A stretch of 64,000 bases of DNA from Candidatus Merdivicinus intestinigallinarum (GTDB lineage Bacteria > Bacillota > Clostridia > Oscillospirales > Ruminococcaceae). Shown here in pieces: positions 1-8,264 of this stretch; position 1 is the stretch's first letter, and every line of letters begins with the position of its first letter. The notes under the pieces are model-generated. The model did not search any database. It saw nothing but the letters and a program-made list of their open reading frames with translations, and was not told the DNA's origin. The stretch covers positions 36,048 through 100,047 of the forward strand of contig DVOW01000051.1 in assembly GCA_018713335.1 (NCBI GenBank). The letters are read 5' to 3'. The translations under genes were made by a program, and so were the position numbers.

Positions 1-290
1 AGATGATCCATGTCAGCATTCCGGGGATCGTCCCCACCATGACCATTATGTTTATTTTGAACTCCGGCTCCATTATGAACGTGGGCTACGAAAAGATCTA
101 TCTGATGCAGAACCCTCTGGTCCTGCAGACCTCCGAGGTCATTTCCACCTATGTGTACAAGGTGGGCTTAGTCAACGCCCAGTACAGCTTTTCCACAGCA
201 GTCGGTCTGCTCAATTCCGTTGTCAACCTGATCCTGCTGACCTTTGTGAATTTCGTATCATCCAAATTGGGCGACACCATCTTGTGGTAA
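1..290 (+). CDS. Carbohydrate ABC transporter permease, C-terminal part (LplB/UgpA type)
   Basis: This is the end of an integral membrane permease that starts before the window; the reading frame is codon phase 3. The visible 95 residues contain the last transmembrane segment (around the AVGLLNSVVNLILLTFVNF stretch) and the typical loop after the EAA motif seen in the LplB family, which imports oligosaccharides together with a second permease and a binding lipoprotein. The partner permease starts 21 bases after its stop and the binding protein follows, so the three form one operon. The first ATG inside the window is an internal methionine. The substrate cannot be read from this fragment; its family assignment is confident, the sugar is unknown. 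Confidence 0.85.
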   Translation, partial: MIHVSIPGIVPTMTIMFILNSGSIMNVGYEKIYLMQNPLVLQTSEVISTYVYKVGLVNAQYSFSTAVGLLNSVVNLILLTFVNFVSSKLGDTILW

Positions 291-310
291 AAGAAAGGGA
301 GGGACGACAA

Positions 311-1219
311 ATGAGCGCAAAAATGAAACTCACAAAAGCTGACATCGGCTTCTACATCATTACATACATCTTTTTGACCTTCTGTCTGCTGATCGTGCTG
401 TTCCCGCTGATCTTTATCGTAAGCGCCTCCATCAGCGACCCAAACGCAGTGGCAAGCGGCCAGGTGATCCTGCTGCCCAAAGGGATCACCTTTGAAGGGT
501 ACCAGCGGGTGTTCCGAAATAACGACATCTTTATCGGGTACCGCAACACCATTTTCTACACCGTGGCGGGCACTGTCATCAACCTGATCATCACCTTCGG
601 CGCAGCCTATCCCCTTTCCCGCGCAGACTTTATCGGAAAGAAATTTTTCACGCTGATGTTTACCTTCACCATGTTTTTCGGCGGCGGATTGATCCCCACA
701 TATCTGCTGATTAAGAGCCTGCACCTTTTGGACACGGTGGCGCTGATGCTGATTATGGGGGCGGCTTCCATGTGGAACATCGTGTTGGTCCGCACCTTCA
801 TAACCTCCAGTATTCCCCAGGAGCTGCAGGAAGCCGCAGAGATCGACGGGGCCAGCGATCTGAAAATCTTTTTCCGGGTGGTGCTCCCCTTATGCGGGCC
901 GATCATCGCAGTAATGGCGCTGTTTTACGGGGTCGGGCACTGGAACGAATACTTTAACGCCATGATTTACATGAGCGACCGCAACCTCTTTCCCCTTCAG
1001 CTCTTTTTGCGCGAGATCCTGATCCAGAATCAGATCGCGGCCTCCTCCTTTACCAACGCCGCCACAGGCAACCTGGAAAGCATGGCGGAGCAGGCCCGTA
1101 TCGCGGAAATTATCAAGTATTCCGTTATGATCGTCGCCACCATCCCGGTGCTGATCGCCTACCCGTTTGTGCAGAAGTTTTTCATTAAAGGCATGATGGT
1201 AGGCGCCATCAAAGGTTAA
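311..1219 (+). CDS. Carbohydrate ABC transporter permease (LplC/YtcP type)
   Basis: Second membrane subunit (302 residues) of the sugar importer. It shows about six hydrophobic segments and the cytoplasmic EAA loop, here EAAEIDGASDLKIFFRVVLP, that docks on the ATPase. The frame is open from 284, but the ATG at 311 is preceded by GGGAGG at a good distance, while the ATG at 284 overlaps the upstream gene and has no site, so 311 is taken as the start. It lies between the partner permease and the binding protein. No ATPase gene is in the window; members of this family usually share a housekeeping MsmX-type ATPase encoded elsewhere (family knowledge). Confidence 0.9.
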   Translation: MSAKMKLTKADIGFYIITYIFLTFCLLIVLFPLIFIVSASISDPNAVASGQVILLPKGITFEGYQRVFRNNDIFIGYRNTIFYTVAGTVINLIITFGAAYPLSRADFIGKKFFTLMFTFTMFFGGGLIPTYLLIKSLHLLDTVALMLIMGAASMWNIVLVRTFITSSIPQELQEAAEIDGASDLKIFFRVVLPLCGPIIAVMALFYGVGHWNEYFNAMIYMSDRNLFPLQLFLREILIQNQIAASSFTNAATGNLESMAEQARIAEIIKYSVMIVATIPVLIAYPFVQKFFIKGMMVGAIKG

Positions 1220-1267
1220 GAGCATTAGAACAAACCGTTCTAAAATCATACAAAAAGGAGAATGACT

Positions 1268-2902
1268 ATGAAAAGCACGCGAAAACTGGCATCCATCCTC
1301 TTGGCAGTTATGGTGGCTTCCGGAGTGTTCACCGGCTGCGGGAACAGCCAAAGCGATTCCGCGCCGGATGAAAGCAGCAGCCCCGCCGCGTCCGAAGAAG
1401 CCAGCGGCGACCAGGCGGCCGACCCCAACTTGAACCTGGAAGGGTTCCCCATTGTCAAGGAGCCCATTACGCTGAAGCTCATGGGGGTCAAGCAGGCAAT
1501 CCAGGGGCCCTGGGAGGATCTGTATTTCTTCCAGAAAATGGAGGAAATGACAAACATCCATTTTGAGTTTGACACTCCCTCCGCCGATGTTTACACGGAA
1601 AAGAAAAACATCGCCTTCGCCAGCGGCGATTACCCGGACCTGTTCTTCGGCGGGAGCCTTTCCGACACGGACGAGGTCACCTATGGGGAAAACCAGAAGG
1701 TTTTGATCCCCCTTTCCGATTTGATCGAAACCTACGCGCCCAATTTTACCGCATATATGGAGGAAAATCCTGACGTGCGTTCCGCGATCACGCACCCTGA
1801 CGGCGAGATCTACGCCCTGCCCCATGTTGTGCAGATCATGCACTGCCTGACCCCCGTCAACTGGTTCAATTCCGAATGGTGCGAGAGGCTGGGGCTGTCC
1901 GTTCCGACCACCACCGACGAACTTTACACCGTGCTGAAGGCATTTAAGGATGAGGACGCAAACGGCAACGGGGACCCGAACGACGAGATCCCGTTATCCG
2001 GAACCGGCGCCCTGCGCAGCGGCGTTTTGGGGGCGTTCGGCTTGGTCGGCAACGGCGTGGAGGTTGTGGACGGCGTTGTGCGGTATAACCCCATTACCGA
2101 AAACTATAAGGCCTATTTGGAATTTGCCAACAAGCTGTATGCGGAAGGGCTGCTGGACAACGAAACCTTTACCCAGACAGAACAGCAGCTGAAAGCAAAA
2201 GGCGTGGAAATGCGCCTGGGCATGTTCCAGCACGCCGCCCCGTGGCTGGTATGTCCTCCTGAACGGGACGACGATTACAGCGCCCTCCTTCCTTTGACCA
2301 GTCCTGTGAACGACACCCAGGTCTGCCAGCTTTACAACACAGTGGGCAGAGGGACCTTCGCCATCACCAGCACCAACGAGCATCCGGAGGCCACCATGCG
2401 CTGGGTGGACTATTTGTGGACAGAAGAAGGGAACGACTTAGTCCGCTTCGGCGAGGAAAACGTACACTGGAAATGGACGGACGAAACCAAGACGGCCTAC
2501 GTCAAGATCGTACCCGACGGCATGAACGCGGAGGAATTCCGCGGCGGCCAGATCACCCCCGACTGCGGCACCCCCCTGCCTGTTGAGGAAAACGCGCGGC
2601 TCTGGGCGCTGGAATATAACGACAAGCCGCCCTATACCTGGAAATTGAACGAGCGCGCCGAAACGCTCCGGCCCTTTGCCAAAACCCCGTTCCCTCAGGT
2701 GTACTTTAACCAGGAACAGTCGGAACGCCTCGCCATATTGAACACCGACATCCAGTCCTATGTAGAGCAAATGGAAGCGCGGTTCATTACCGGGGAAGAA
2801 CCCTTGAGCAACTGGGACACTTATGTTGAGACCTTGAAACAGCTGAATGTGGACGAATTGATCCAGCTGCACCAGGATGTATACGACGATCTTTCCAAAT
2901 AA
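1268..2902 (+). CDS. Extracellular sugar-binding lipoprotein of ABC importer (LplA type)
   Basis: A 544-residue solute-binding lipoprotein. Residues 1-23 form a lipoprotein signal ending in the lipobox FTGC with Cys24 as the lipidation site; a Ser/Ala/Glu-rich linker (to about 55) tethers the binding domain to the membrane. Its length (over 500 residues) and the KLMGVK...FFQKMEEMTNI opening are those of the LplA/YtcQ group that serves oligosaccharide importers. AAAAGGAG at 1253-1260 favours the ATG at 1268 over the one at 1262, which is too close. It follows the two permeases. The ligand is unknown; two esterases and a sugar-phosphate isomerase downstream suggest an acetylated or otherwise esterified sugar (inference). 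Confidence 0.92.
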   Translation: MKSTRKLASILLAVMVASGVFTGCGNSQSDSAPDESSSPAASEEASGDQAADPNLNLEGFPIVKEPITLKLMGVKQAIQGPWEDLYFFQKMEEMTNIHFEFDTPSADVYTEKKNIAFASGDYPDLFFGGSLSDTDEVTYGENQKVLIPLSDLIETYAPNFTAYMEENPDVRSAITHPDGEIYALPHVVQIMHCLTPVNWFNSEWCERLGLSVPTTTDELYTVLKAFKDEDANGNGDPNDEIPLSGTGALRSGVLGAFGLVGNGVEVVDGVVRYNPITENYKAYLEFANKLYAEGLLDNETFTQTEQQLKAKGVEMRLGMFQHAAPWLVCPPERDDDYSALLPLTSPVNDTQVCQLYNTVGRGTFAITSTNEHPEATMRWVDYLWTEEGNDLVRFGEENVHWKWTDETKTAYVKIVPDGMNAEEFRGGQITPDCGTPLPVEENARLWALEYNDKPPYTWKLNERAETLRPFAKTPFPQVYFNQEQSERLAILNTDIQSYVEQMEARFITGEEPLSNWDTYVETLKQLNVDELIQLHQDVYDDLSK

Positions 2903-3012
2903 ACGCTGACAGTTTCACAAAGGCTGCGGAGCATTCTCTGCGGCCTTTGCGGATCCCTGTTATAGGAGTGAGAGCAGGAAATCGCTTGCTGTTTATCAAA
3001 GGAGATGGCATC

Positions 3013-3594
3013 ATGAAAACCATTGCAAACAAACAACTGCTGGTAGGCGCTGATTTCGCCGGGTTCCCGTTAAAGGAACATGTGACGGCACATCTGAAGA
3101 AGAAGGGATGGGAAATCACCGATGTGGGCGTGCGCTCCCTGGACGAAACGGATACCGACCTGATGTTTCACCGCGTCGGGCTGCGGGTCGGTTCCCTGAT
3201 TGCGGAAGGGGAATTTGAACGGGCGCTTGTCTTTTGCGGGACCGGCATGGGCATCCATATTGCCGCCAGCAAATGCCCCCATGTCCATGCGGGGGTTGTG
3301 GAAAGCGTTCCGGCCGCGCTGCGGGCCATTACGGGAAACGGCGTCAATGTGCTGGCCATGGGGGCCTTTTATGTGGCCCCTCAGATGGGGATCGACATTG
3401 CCGAGGCTTACTTAAACGCGAAGCTGGGTCAGGGCTATGAATGGTGGCCGAACTTTTACGAATTTCACAAGCTGGCCATTGATGAGCTGGAGGCTTTTGA
3501 TTACGAAACCTACAAAGCCAATCATTTTAAGCTGGAGCATTTGGGGGATTACCCCTTGAAGCTGGAAACAAAGCCGGACGACTGGCACGAGTAA
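3013..3594 (+). CDS. RpiB/LacA/LacB-family sugar-phosphate isomerase
   Basis: A 193-residue cytoplasmic aldose-ketose isomerase. The family signature is present: GADFAGFPLK at 12-21 (usually G[SC]DHAG, so the His is Phe here) and FCGTGMG with the catalytic Cys75, followed by the long helix IAASKCPHVHAG. Related enzymes interconvert ribose/ribulose-5-P, galactose/tagatose-6-P or erythrose/erythrulose-4-P; the C-terminal extension of some 40 residues after the core points to one of the specialised sugar isomerases rather than pentose-phosphate RpiB. ATG 3013 has GGAG at 3001-3004; the upstream ATG at 2947 lacks a site. It sits directly behind the importer and probably acts on the imported sugar. 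Exact substrate unknown. Confidence 0.8.
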   Translation: MKTIANKQLLVGADFAGFPLKEHVTAHLKKKGWEITDVGVRSLDETDTDLMFHRVGLRVGSLIAEGEFERALVFCGTGMGIHIAASKCPHVHAGVVESVPAALRAITGNGVNVLAMGAFYVAPQMGIDIAEAYLNAKLGQGYEWWPNFYEFHKLAIDELEAFDYETYKANHFKLEHLGDYPLKLETKPDDWHE

Positions 3595-3622
3595 CGGCCA
3601 GGAGCAGGAAGCAGGTGGACCC

Positions 3623-4255
3623 ATGAAAAAAATTGCATTCTTCGGCGACAGCGTCACAGAAGGCAGTTTTGAAATCAAAGCGCCTGCGGAACCGGGATCC
3701 GCCTACCACGCTTTGCTGGGCAAAAGGCTCCCGGATATCTGCACGGTGAACGCCGGCGTCGGCGGAGATCGGGCGCAAAACGGCCTGGACCGGATTCAGT
3801 CGGATGTGCTGGCCCATTGCCCGGATTTAACCGTTGTGTGCTTCGGCCTCAATGACATCCCCGCCGGAAAGGAAGGACTGCACGGATATTTGCAGGCCCT
3901 GGAGGGCATTTTTACAATGCTGTCCCCGGAAAAAACGATTTTTATGACGCCCAATATGCTCAATACATATGTCCATCCCCAGGTGGACCCGGACTACCGT
4001 TCCTTTGCGGGCATCGCGGCCCGGTGCCAGCTGGACGGGACCGCCGACACCTATATGGAGGAAGCCGTAAAACTGGCGGGAGCCATGGGAGTGACCGTAT
4101 GCAACTGCTACCAGCAATGGAAAAAATTATGGCAGTACGGCATTGATACCACGGAGCTGCTGGCCAACTACATCAATCACCCCACCAGGAAAATGCACGG
4201 TCTTTTTGCCGACGCTTTATATCCTCTGGTCATTTCAAAGCTGAAGGAGTGCTAG
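3623..4255 (+). CDS. SGNH/GDSL hydrolase (first of two)
   Basis: A 210-residue esterase-like protein without a signal peptide, so probably cytoplasmic. Block I is FFGDSVTEG with nucleophile Ser10, block II contains Gly48 (AGVGGD), block III is GLND with Asn77. Block V, normally DxxH, reads YINHP: His186 is kept but the Asp position is Tyr183, a variation seen in some SGNH groups. SGNH enzymes often deacetylate sugars or oligosaccharides. The gene begins 28 bases after the isomerase and its stop is only 2 bases before the next start, so the two hydrolases are translationally coupled. Role inferred from location: removal of an ester group from the imported sugar. Confidence 0.82.
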   Translation: MKKIAFFGDSVTEGSFEIKAPAEPGSAYHALLGKRLPDICTVNAGVGGDRAQNGLDRIQSDVLAHCPDLTVVCFGLNDIPAGKEGLHGYLQALEGIFTMLSPEKTIFMTPNMLNTYVHPQVDPDYRSFAGIAARCQLDGTADTYMEEAVKLAGAMGVTVCNCYQQWKKLWQYGIDTTELLANYINHPTRKMHGLFADALYPLVISKLKEC

Positions 4256-4257
4256 CC

Positions 4258-4947
4258 ATGGCTTCTCTGATTTCTCCCGGTTTTTTCGGCGAACCCGCCG
4301 ACGCGCGAAGGACGGAGTTTGATATCAAGAATGAGCAGTGCCAAATGGAGGGGAGCCCGGCCGACTTGATTTTTGCCGGAGATTCTATTACCCAGTTTTT
4401 CAGCCTGCCCACATATTTCCGGCAGTTTGGATACCTGCTGAACCGCGGGATCTCCGGCGATACGGCGGAGATCCTCGCAAAACGGCTGGAAGCGGACGTT
4501 TTGCAGCTCCATCCCCGCTGCGCTGTCATCCTGATTGGCATCAACAACACCTGGCGGCTGGACGGGAGCTTTGACGATCCACACGGCTGCTGTACCTGTG
4601 AGGAAATTTTGGATACGGTGCGGGAAAGCTGCCGGTCCATTTTGAGCCAGGCCAAGGCATACGGTCAAAGGATGATCCTCTGTTCGGTTCTCCCCATATG
4701 GTTCCAGAGCGAGAAAAAAGCAGAGCGCCAAGCCCTGATCCTTAGCATCAACCAAGAACTGCAAAGGCTCTGTCAGCAGGCCCAGGTTCTATACGCCGAC
4801 TGCTATTCCGCCATGACAAGCGAAAACGGCCTCGATTTGAAAAAGGAGTACAGCTATGACGGCGTTCACCCAAACGCTCAAGGATACCGCGCGATGGCCG
4901 GCGTACTGACGCCGGTCCTGCACCAGCTGCTTAGGAGCCAACCATAA
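4258..4947 (+). CDS. SGNH/GDSL hydrolase (second of two)
   Basis: A 229-residue SGNH hydrolase with all canonical blocks: FAGDSITQF (nucleophile Ser43), RGISGD (Gly), IGINN (Asn) and DGVHPNAQGY with Asp201 and His204. It resembles the acetylhydrolase/rhamnogalacturonan-esterase-like group. No signal peptide is evident. AAGGAG at 4243-4248 lies inside the end of the preceding gene and is at the right distance for ATG 4258; the GTG at 4249 would be too close. It is only modestly similar to its neighbour, so the pair is not a recent duplication. It ends the importer operon; the next unit has its own promoter. Confidence 0.85.
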   Translation: MASLISPGFFGEPADARRTEFDIKNEQCQMEGSPADLIFAGDSITQFFSLPTYFRQFGYLLNRGISGDTAEILAKRLEADVLQLHPRCAVILIGINNTWRLDGSFDDPHGCCTCEEILDTVRESCRSILSQAKAYGQRMILCSVLPIWFQSEKKAERQALILSINQELQRLCQQAQVLYADCYSAMTSENGLDLKKEYSYDGVHPNAQGYRAMAGVLTPVLHQLLRSQP

Positions 4948-4965
4948 GAAGAAAAGTCTTTTTCC

Positions 4966-4994
4966 TTGACGAAATGTAAAATTTGTGTTAAAAT
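4966..4994 (+). promoter_or_regulatory. Sigma-A promoter of the thiT riboswitch transcript
   Basis: TTGACG at 4966-4971 and TAAAAT at 4989-4994 are separated by exactly 17 bases. The aptamer begins a few bases downstream, as expected for a riboswitch leader. Confidence 0.75.
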
Positions 4995-4995
4995 A

Positions 4996-5092
4996 GATGT
5001 CGAATCAGGGGTACCGGTGCGAATCCGGCTGAGAGAAGCGCGCTTCAACCCTCGAACCTGTGTGGATCATCCCACCGAAGGAAGATTTGCAA
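4996..5092 (+). ncRNA. TPP riboswitch (THI element)
   Basis: The aptamer shows the conserved thi-box parts in order: GGGGTACCGG, CTGAGAG at 5029-5035, ACCCTCGAACCTG at 5048-5060, TGTGGATCATCCCACCGAAG at 5060-5080 and GGAA. Binding of thiamine pyrophosphate is expected to turn expression down. A perfect terminator follows directly and thiT, a thiamine transporter, is the gene controlled, which agrees with the usual regulon. The apparent reading frame over this segment is not a gene. Confidence 0.95.
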
Positions 5093-5105
5093 TAGACAAA
5101 TTCCG

Positions 5106-5132
5106 GCCGTGGGGTTGCCCCGCGGCTTTTTT
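5106..5132 (+). terminator. Rho-independent terminator, expression platform of the TPP riboswitch
   Basis: GCCGTGGGG at 5106-5114 pairs with CCCCGCGGC at 5118-5126 over 9 base pairs (one G-T wobble) with a TTG loop, followed by six T. Placed between the aptamer and thiT, it should form when TPP is bound. Confidence 0.9.
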
Positions 5133-5182
5133 CTTGGCCGCCAGGAAAAAGCCCCTGAAATAACAGTTAAAGGACGTTTTTT

Positions 5183-5854
5183 ATGCAGACCAATCAAAAC
5201 CAAAAAATCCTCCGCTTAACGGAAAGCGGCATCCTGCTGGCCATCGGCATCTTGATCGACACCTTTTTAAAATTCGACGCCACCTGGCTTTACGGCGGGT
5301 CCGTCACCCTCTGCTCCATGCTCCCCTTGGTCGTCATCGCTTACAAATACGGCCCCGCATGGGGTTCCCTGGCCGGAGTGGTACACGGGCTGATCACCAT
5401 GCTGATTTCCGGCGGACGGGCCGGGGGCCTGGCCGCCATGATCGAATCAAACGGCGGCCTGACCACCTTTTTCTGGGTCATGCTGTTGGACTATATCCTG
5501 GCTTTCGCAGCCATTGGGCTGGCTGGGTTTGCCCCCAAATTCGTGAAGAATGTCCCGGCGGCCCTGGCGGTTGGGGCAGTGATTGGCCTGTTGGGCCGGT
5601 ACCTCTGCCATTTCCTCTCCGGGTTCTTCCTGTTTTCCGGCTACGCCGAATGGTTCTTCGGGGAAAACGTGCCCTGGGGCGGATGGTTCTTGGAAACCTT
5701 CCACGGGAACGCTCTGTCCGTTGTGTATTCTTTGATTTACAACGGACTTTACATGGTGCCGGAGATCATCATCACCGCCGTCGGCGGGCTGCTGATTGGC
5801 GGCGTGCTGAAATCCCAGCTGATGAAAAACCGCACGAACCCTTTTCTCTCCTAA
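5183..5854 (+). CDS. thiT: Thiamine transporter ThiT (ECF substrate-binding S component)
   Basis: A 223-residue membrane protein with about six hydrophobic helices that binds thiamine and works with a shared energy-coupling module (EcfA, EcfA', EcfT), which is not in this window. The start RLTESGILLAIGILIDTF, the YGGSVTLCSMLPLVVIAYKYG loop region and the late W-rich helix pair (EWFFGENVPWGGWF) are characteristic of the YuaJ/ThiT family. AAAGGA precedes ATG 5183. It is a single-gene transcript under the TPP riboswitch and ends at a hairpin shared with the convergent gene. High confidence from sequence and riboswitch together. Confidence 0.93.
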   Translation: MQTNQNQKILRLTESGILLAIGILIDTFLKFDATWLYGGSVTLCSMLPLVVIAYKYGPAWGSLAGVVHGLITMLISGGRAGGLAAMIESNGGLTTFFWVMLLDYILAFAAIGLAGFAPKFVKNVPAALAVGAVIGLLGRYLCHFLSGFFLFSGYAEWFFGENVPWGGWFLETFHGNALSVVYSLIYNGLYMVPEIIITAVGGLLIGGVLKSQLMKNRTNPFLS

Positions 5855-5869
5855 ATTACCCTAAAAAAC

Positions 5870-5901
5870 GCCGCCGGAGCGAGCTGCCCCGGCGGCATTT
5901 T
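5870..5901. terminator. Bidirectional terminator between thiT and the MacB-type permease
   Basis: GCCGCCGG (5870-5877) pairs with CCGGCGGC (5889-5896). A run of A before and ATTTTTATT after the stem give T-rich tails on both strands, serving thiT (+) and the convergent permease (-), whose stop codon lies in the T-rich tail. Confidence 0.85.
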
Positions 5902-7061
5902 TATTCTGTCCGCAGGGCGTCCGCCGGTTTGAGCTTCGCCGCTTTCCGGGCCGGATACGCCCCAAAGGCTGTGCCAACGACCAGGGAAACCCCGGCGCAG
6001 GCCAAGGCCAAAGTTCCCGGGAAAGGGTACGAAAGCCCTAAGGCCAGACAGCCGGCCCATCCCACCAGGACGCCGGCCAAAATCCCCGCCAGGCCCCCGG
6101 CCAGGCTCAGCAGGGCCGCTTCCAGCAAAAATTCCCACACGATCATTTGCGGGGAAGCGCCGATGCTTTTTTTGATGCCGATTTCCCGGGTCCGTTCCCC
6201 CACCGAGCAGAGCATGGTGGTCATGACCGACAGGCAGGCCACCAAAAGGCTGATGCCCGCAATGGCCGCCAGCACCAGGGACACGATGCTCAAGACCTGC
6301 TGGACCGTCCCGGCATAGCGGTTCATATCCTCCACCTTCACCGCCTCCTCCCCGCCAAGCTGCCGAGAAAGGAGGCGTTTAGCGTCGTCCGGTTCCACGC
6401 CCTGTTTCAGTTTGACGGCGATCCGGTCAAAGTCCTTCCGGCCGGTGCACTGCTGCTGGGCGGTGTAGGGCAGGTAGGCAAATAATGGCACGCTGTCCCC
6501 CATCATGCCCTGGAGCAGCGCGCCGCCGGTTTCCATAACGCCCACAATGGTAAATTTCTCCTCCGCCCCGTCCAAAGTCACTGTCAGGGTCTTTCCCACG
6601 GCGTTTTCCCGGTGGAAGATCTCCATGGCCAGGTTTTCCTCCACAACGCAGACATGAGCGCCGCTTCGGATGTCCGCCGGGGTGATCTCCCGGCCGTATT
6701 TCAGTTCCATGGAAATGATCTGGTCCACGCCGGAGTCAACGCCCCAAACGGCGGCTTTCCGCCCTTCTCCCCGTCCGCGGATGTCCGTATATTCCACTAA
6801 AAGGGGAGTGGCCCCAGCCACAGAAGGCTCCTGGGACGCCTCTGTCAGGACCTCCTCCGTCAGGGGCCGTTCTTCCCCGCTGAGCATCAGCCCCTGAAGA
6901 CCTAAGTCCTCCAGTTCACTGGCGACGGCTTGCTGGCCGATCATCCCCACTGTACCGATGAGCATCACTGAAAAGGCCCCGATGGCAATGCTCAGGATGG
7001 TGAGCAGGGACCGGGCGGGACGGCGGCCGGTATTCCGCCAAGCGTTTTTCAAAAACTCCAT
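5901..7061 (-). CDS. FtsX/MacB-type ABC transporter permease
   Basis: A 386-residue permease with an N-terminal helix (about 17-40, after the R-rich NTGRRPARS), a periplasm-like extracytoplasmic MacB core domain (about 45-265) and three C-terminal helices (about 270-380) containing VGERTREIGIKKSIGA, a hallmark of MacB-type permeases. Such proteins are mechanotransducing exporters of peptides, antibiotics or lipids powered by a separate LolD-like ATPase. Its start overlaps the adaptor gene by 13 bases (7049-7061), so the two are coupled. No ATPase lies on either side; it must be encoded elsewhere or borrowed. Substrate unknown. Confidence 0.88.
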   Translation of the reverse strand: MEFLKNAWRNTGRRPARSLLTILSIAIGAFSVMLIGTVGMIGQQAVASELEDLGLQGLMLSGEERPLTEEVLTEASQEPSVAGATPLLVEYTDIRGRGEGRKAAVWGVDSGVDQIISMELKYGREITPADIRSGAHVCVVEENLAMEIFHRENAVGKTLTVTLDGAEEKFTIVGVMETGGALLQGMMGDSVPLFAYLPYTAQQQCTGRKDFDRIAVKLKQGVEPDDAKRLLSRQLGGEEAVKVEDMNRYAGTVQQVLSIVSLVLAAIAGISLLVACLSVMTTMLCSVGERTREIGIKKSIGASPQMIVWEFLLEAALLSLAGGLAGILAGVLVGWAGCLALGLSYPFPGTLALACAGVSLVVGTAFGAYPARKAAKLKPADALRTE

Positions 7062-8035
7062 GCTTCATCCCCTCCGGCGCTGTTTTCCAGGGCCTCCGCG
7101 TCCAAAACCACCTTCTCATAACGGCCCAGGCCGCTTACGATCTGGACGGAGGTGGACAGTTCCCGGCCGGTTTCCACATCCCGGCGGGAGATCTCCCCTT
7201 CCCGGCAGACATACACATATTCCTGGCCGTCTTCATCCTGGGCCACCGCCTCGTAGGGCAGGAGCCAGAGGGTTTCCTCCTCCCCGGCAGGCAGCTCCGC
7301 CTGGACGGTGTAGCCGGGACGCAGAGCGTTGAAGGTGTCCTCCACCCTGGCCACCGCGTCCACCACTGTCTCGTAGGACATCCCGTCCAGCTTCTGGTAG
7401 GCGGAGGGACTGAACCGGGTGATATGGGCCTCAAACAGCCCGTCCTGGACAGCCGGGACCGTAAAGGTGAAGGTTTCCCCGGTTTTTAACAGGTTCACCT
7501 GGGATTCCGGCACATAAAGCCGCAGCTGGAGGGTATCCACTGTGGAAACGGCTGCGGCGGGTCCTGTGGGCAAAAAGAGTTCCCCGGCAGTCAGGGACAG
7601 GGAGGTGACGACGCCGGTCATGGGGGCGGAAATGGTTTCCGGCAGGGCGTCCATATTCTGGGAAAGCTCCCCGCTGATGGCGGAAAAAGCCTCTTTCACC
7701 TTGTCCGCCGCGCTGTCCGGCAGTTCCTCTGCAAACTGCGCCGCAAATCCGGCCGCCGCCCGGACGGTTGCTTTCTTGTCCACCAGGGCAATGGGGTCGC
7801 CGAAGGACACGGCGTCCCCTTCTTTTACCAGGACCTTTTTGGGAACCACCGGGTAGTCCAGCTTCAGTTCCCTTTGGTTTGGGGATTCCACAACGCCGGA
7901 CACGGAAACGGTTTCTGTATAGGCCAGCTCTTTCATGGAAATCAGCTGCACTTCCGGCTGTTTTCCGCCGGAAATCATCAAGGCCCCAACAAACGCCGCA
8001 AGTACCGCGGCGGAAAATATCACGGCTCTTTTCAC
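7049..8035 (-). CDS. HlyD/RND-type efflux adaptor protein
   Basis: A 328-residue membrane-anchored adaptor. Residues 5-22 form an uncleaved or cleaved signal helix; the barrel-sandwich halves are around 38-90 (DYPVVPKKVLVKEGDAV, a lipoyl-like motif) and 135-165 (ISAPMTGVVTSLSLTAGE), joined by a very short helical hairpin, followed by a beta-barrel domain. The pattern matches MacA/YknX-like partners of MacB permeases. The GTG start at 8035 follows GAGGAGGG at a normal distance; other in-frame starts are internal. It is the first gene of a two-gene operon with the overlapping permease. Confidence 0.85.
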   Translation of the reverse strand: MKRAVIFSAAVLAAFVGALMISGGKQPEVQLISMKELAYTETVSVSGVVESPNQRELKLDYPVVPKKVLVKEGDAVSFGDPIALVDKKATVRAAAGFAAQFAEELPDSAADKVKEAFSAISGELSQNMDALPETISAPMTGVVTSLSLTAGELFLPTGPAAAVSTVDTLQLRLYVPESQVNLLKTGETFTFTVPAVQDGLFEAHITRFSPSAYQKLDGMSYETVVDAVARVEDTFNALRPGYTVQAELPAGEEETLWLLPYEAVAQDEDGQEYVYVCREGEISRRDVETGRELSTSVQIVSGLGRYEKVVLDAEALENSAGGDEAWSF

Positions 8036-8135
8036 AATCGCACCCTCCTCAAAATTCGTCTGGGTATAGTGTGCCGGAAAAACGGCAAAATATCAGGGTA
8101 ACGGTCATGAAAAATCTGATGGGAGGAGGATTTTT

Positions 8136-8264
8136 ATGAACTTGATTCCATGCAGCAAGGACTGCCGGTACCAGCAGGACGGGTACTGTGCCCGGACGGA
8201 TGCGGCTGTCACCGGCGCCAGGGTGGACGGCTGCTGTTATTACCAACCGGCGAATCGCCGGTGA
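8136..8264 (+). CDS. Small cysteine-rich protein (42 residues)
   Basis: A tiny protein starting at ATG 8136 behind a strong GGGAGGAGG site (8121-8129). The sequence has five Cys in the order CSKDC (6, 10), YC (18) and CC (33-34), with YQQDGYC in the middle. This looks like the roughly 40-residue Cys-rich proteins widespread in Clostridia that are often misnamed as an ACP dehydratase; a small metal-binding or regulatory role is plausible but unproven. The last five residues and the stop codon are supplied by the repeat element that begins at 8247, so the native C-terminus may have been altered. It is divergent from the adaptor gene, 100 bases apart. Confidence 0.7.
   Translation: MNLIPCSKDCRYQQDGYCARTDAAVTGARVDGCCYYQPANRR

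Noticed and set aside
4966..5163. 65-residue open frame over the TPP region
   Set aside because: The segment is the promoter, TPP aptamer and terminator; the frame has no ribosome site and is a by-product.
5359..6318. 319-residue plus-strand frame
   Set aside because: It runs through thiT in another frame, crosses a terminator and enters the antisense of the permease; Arg/Pro-rich, as expected for GC-rich shadow frames.
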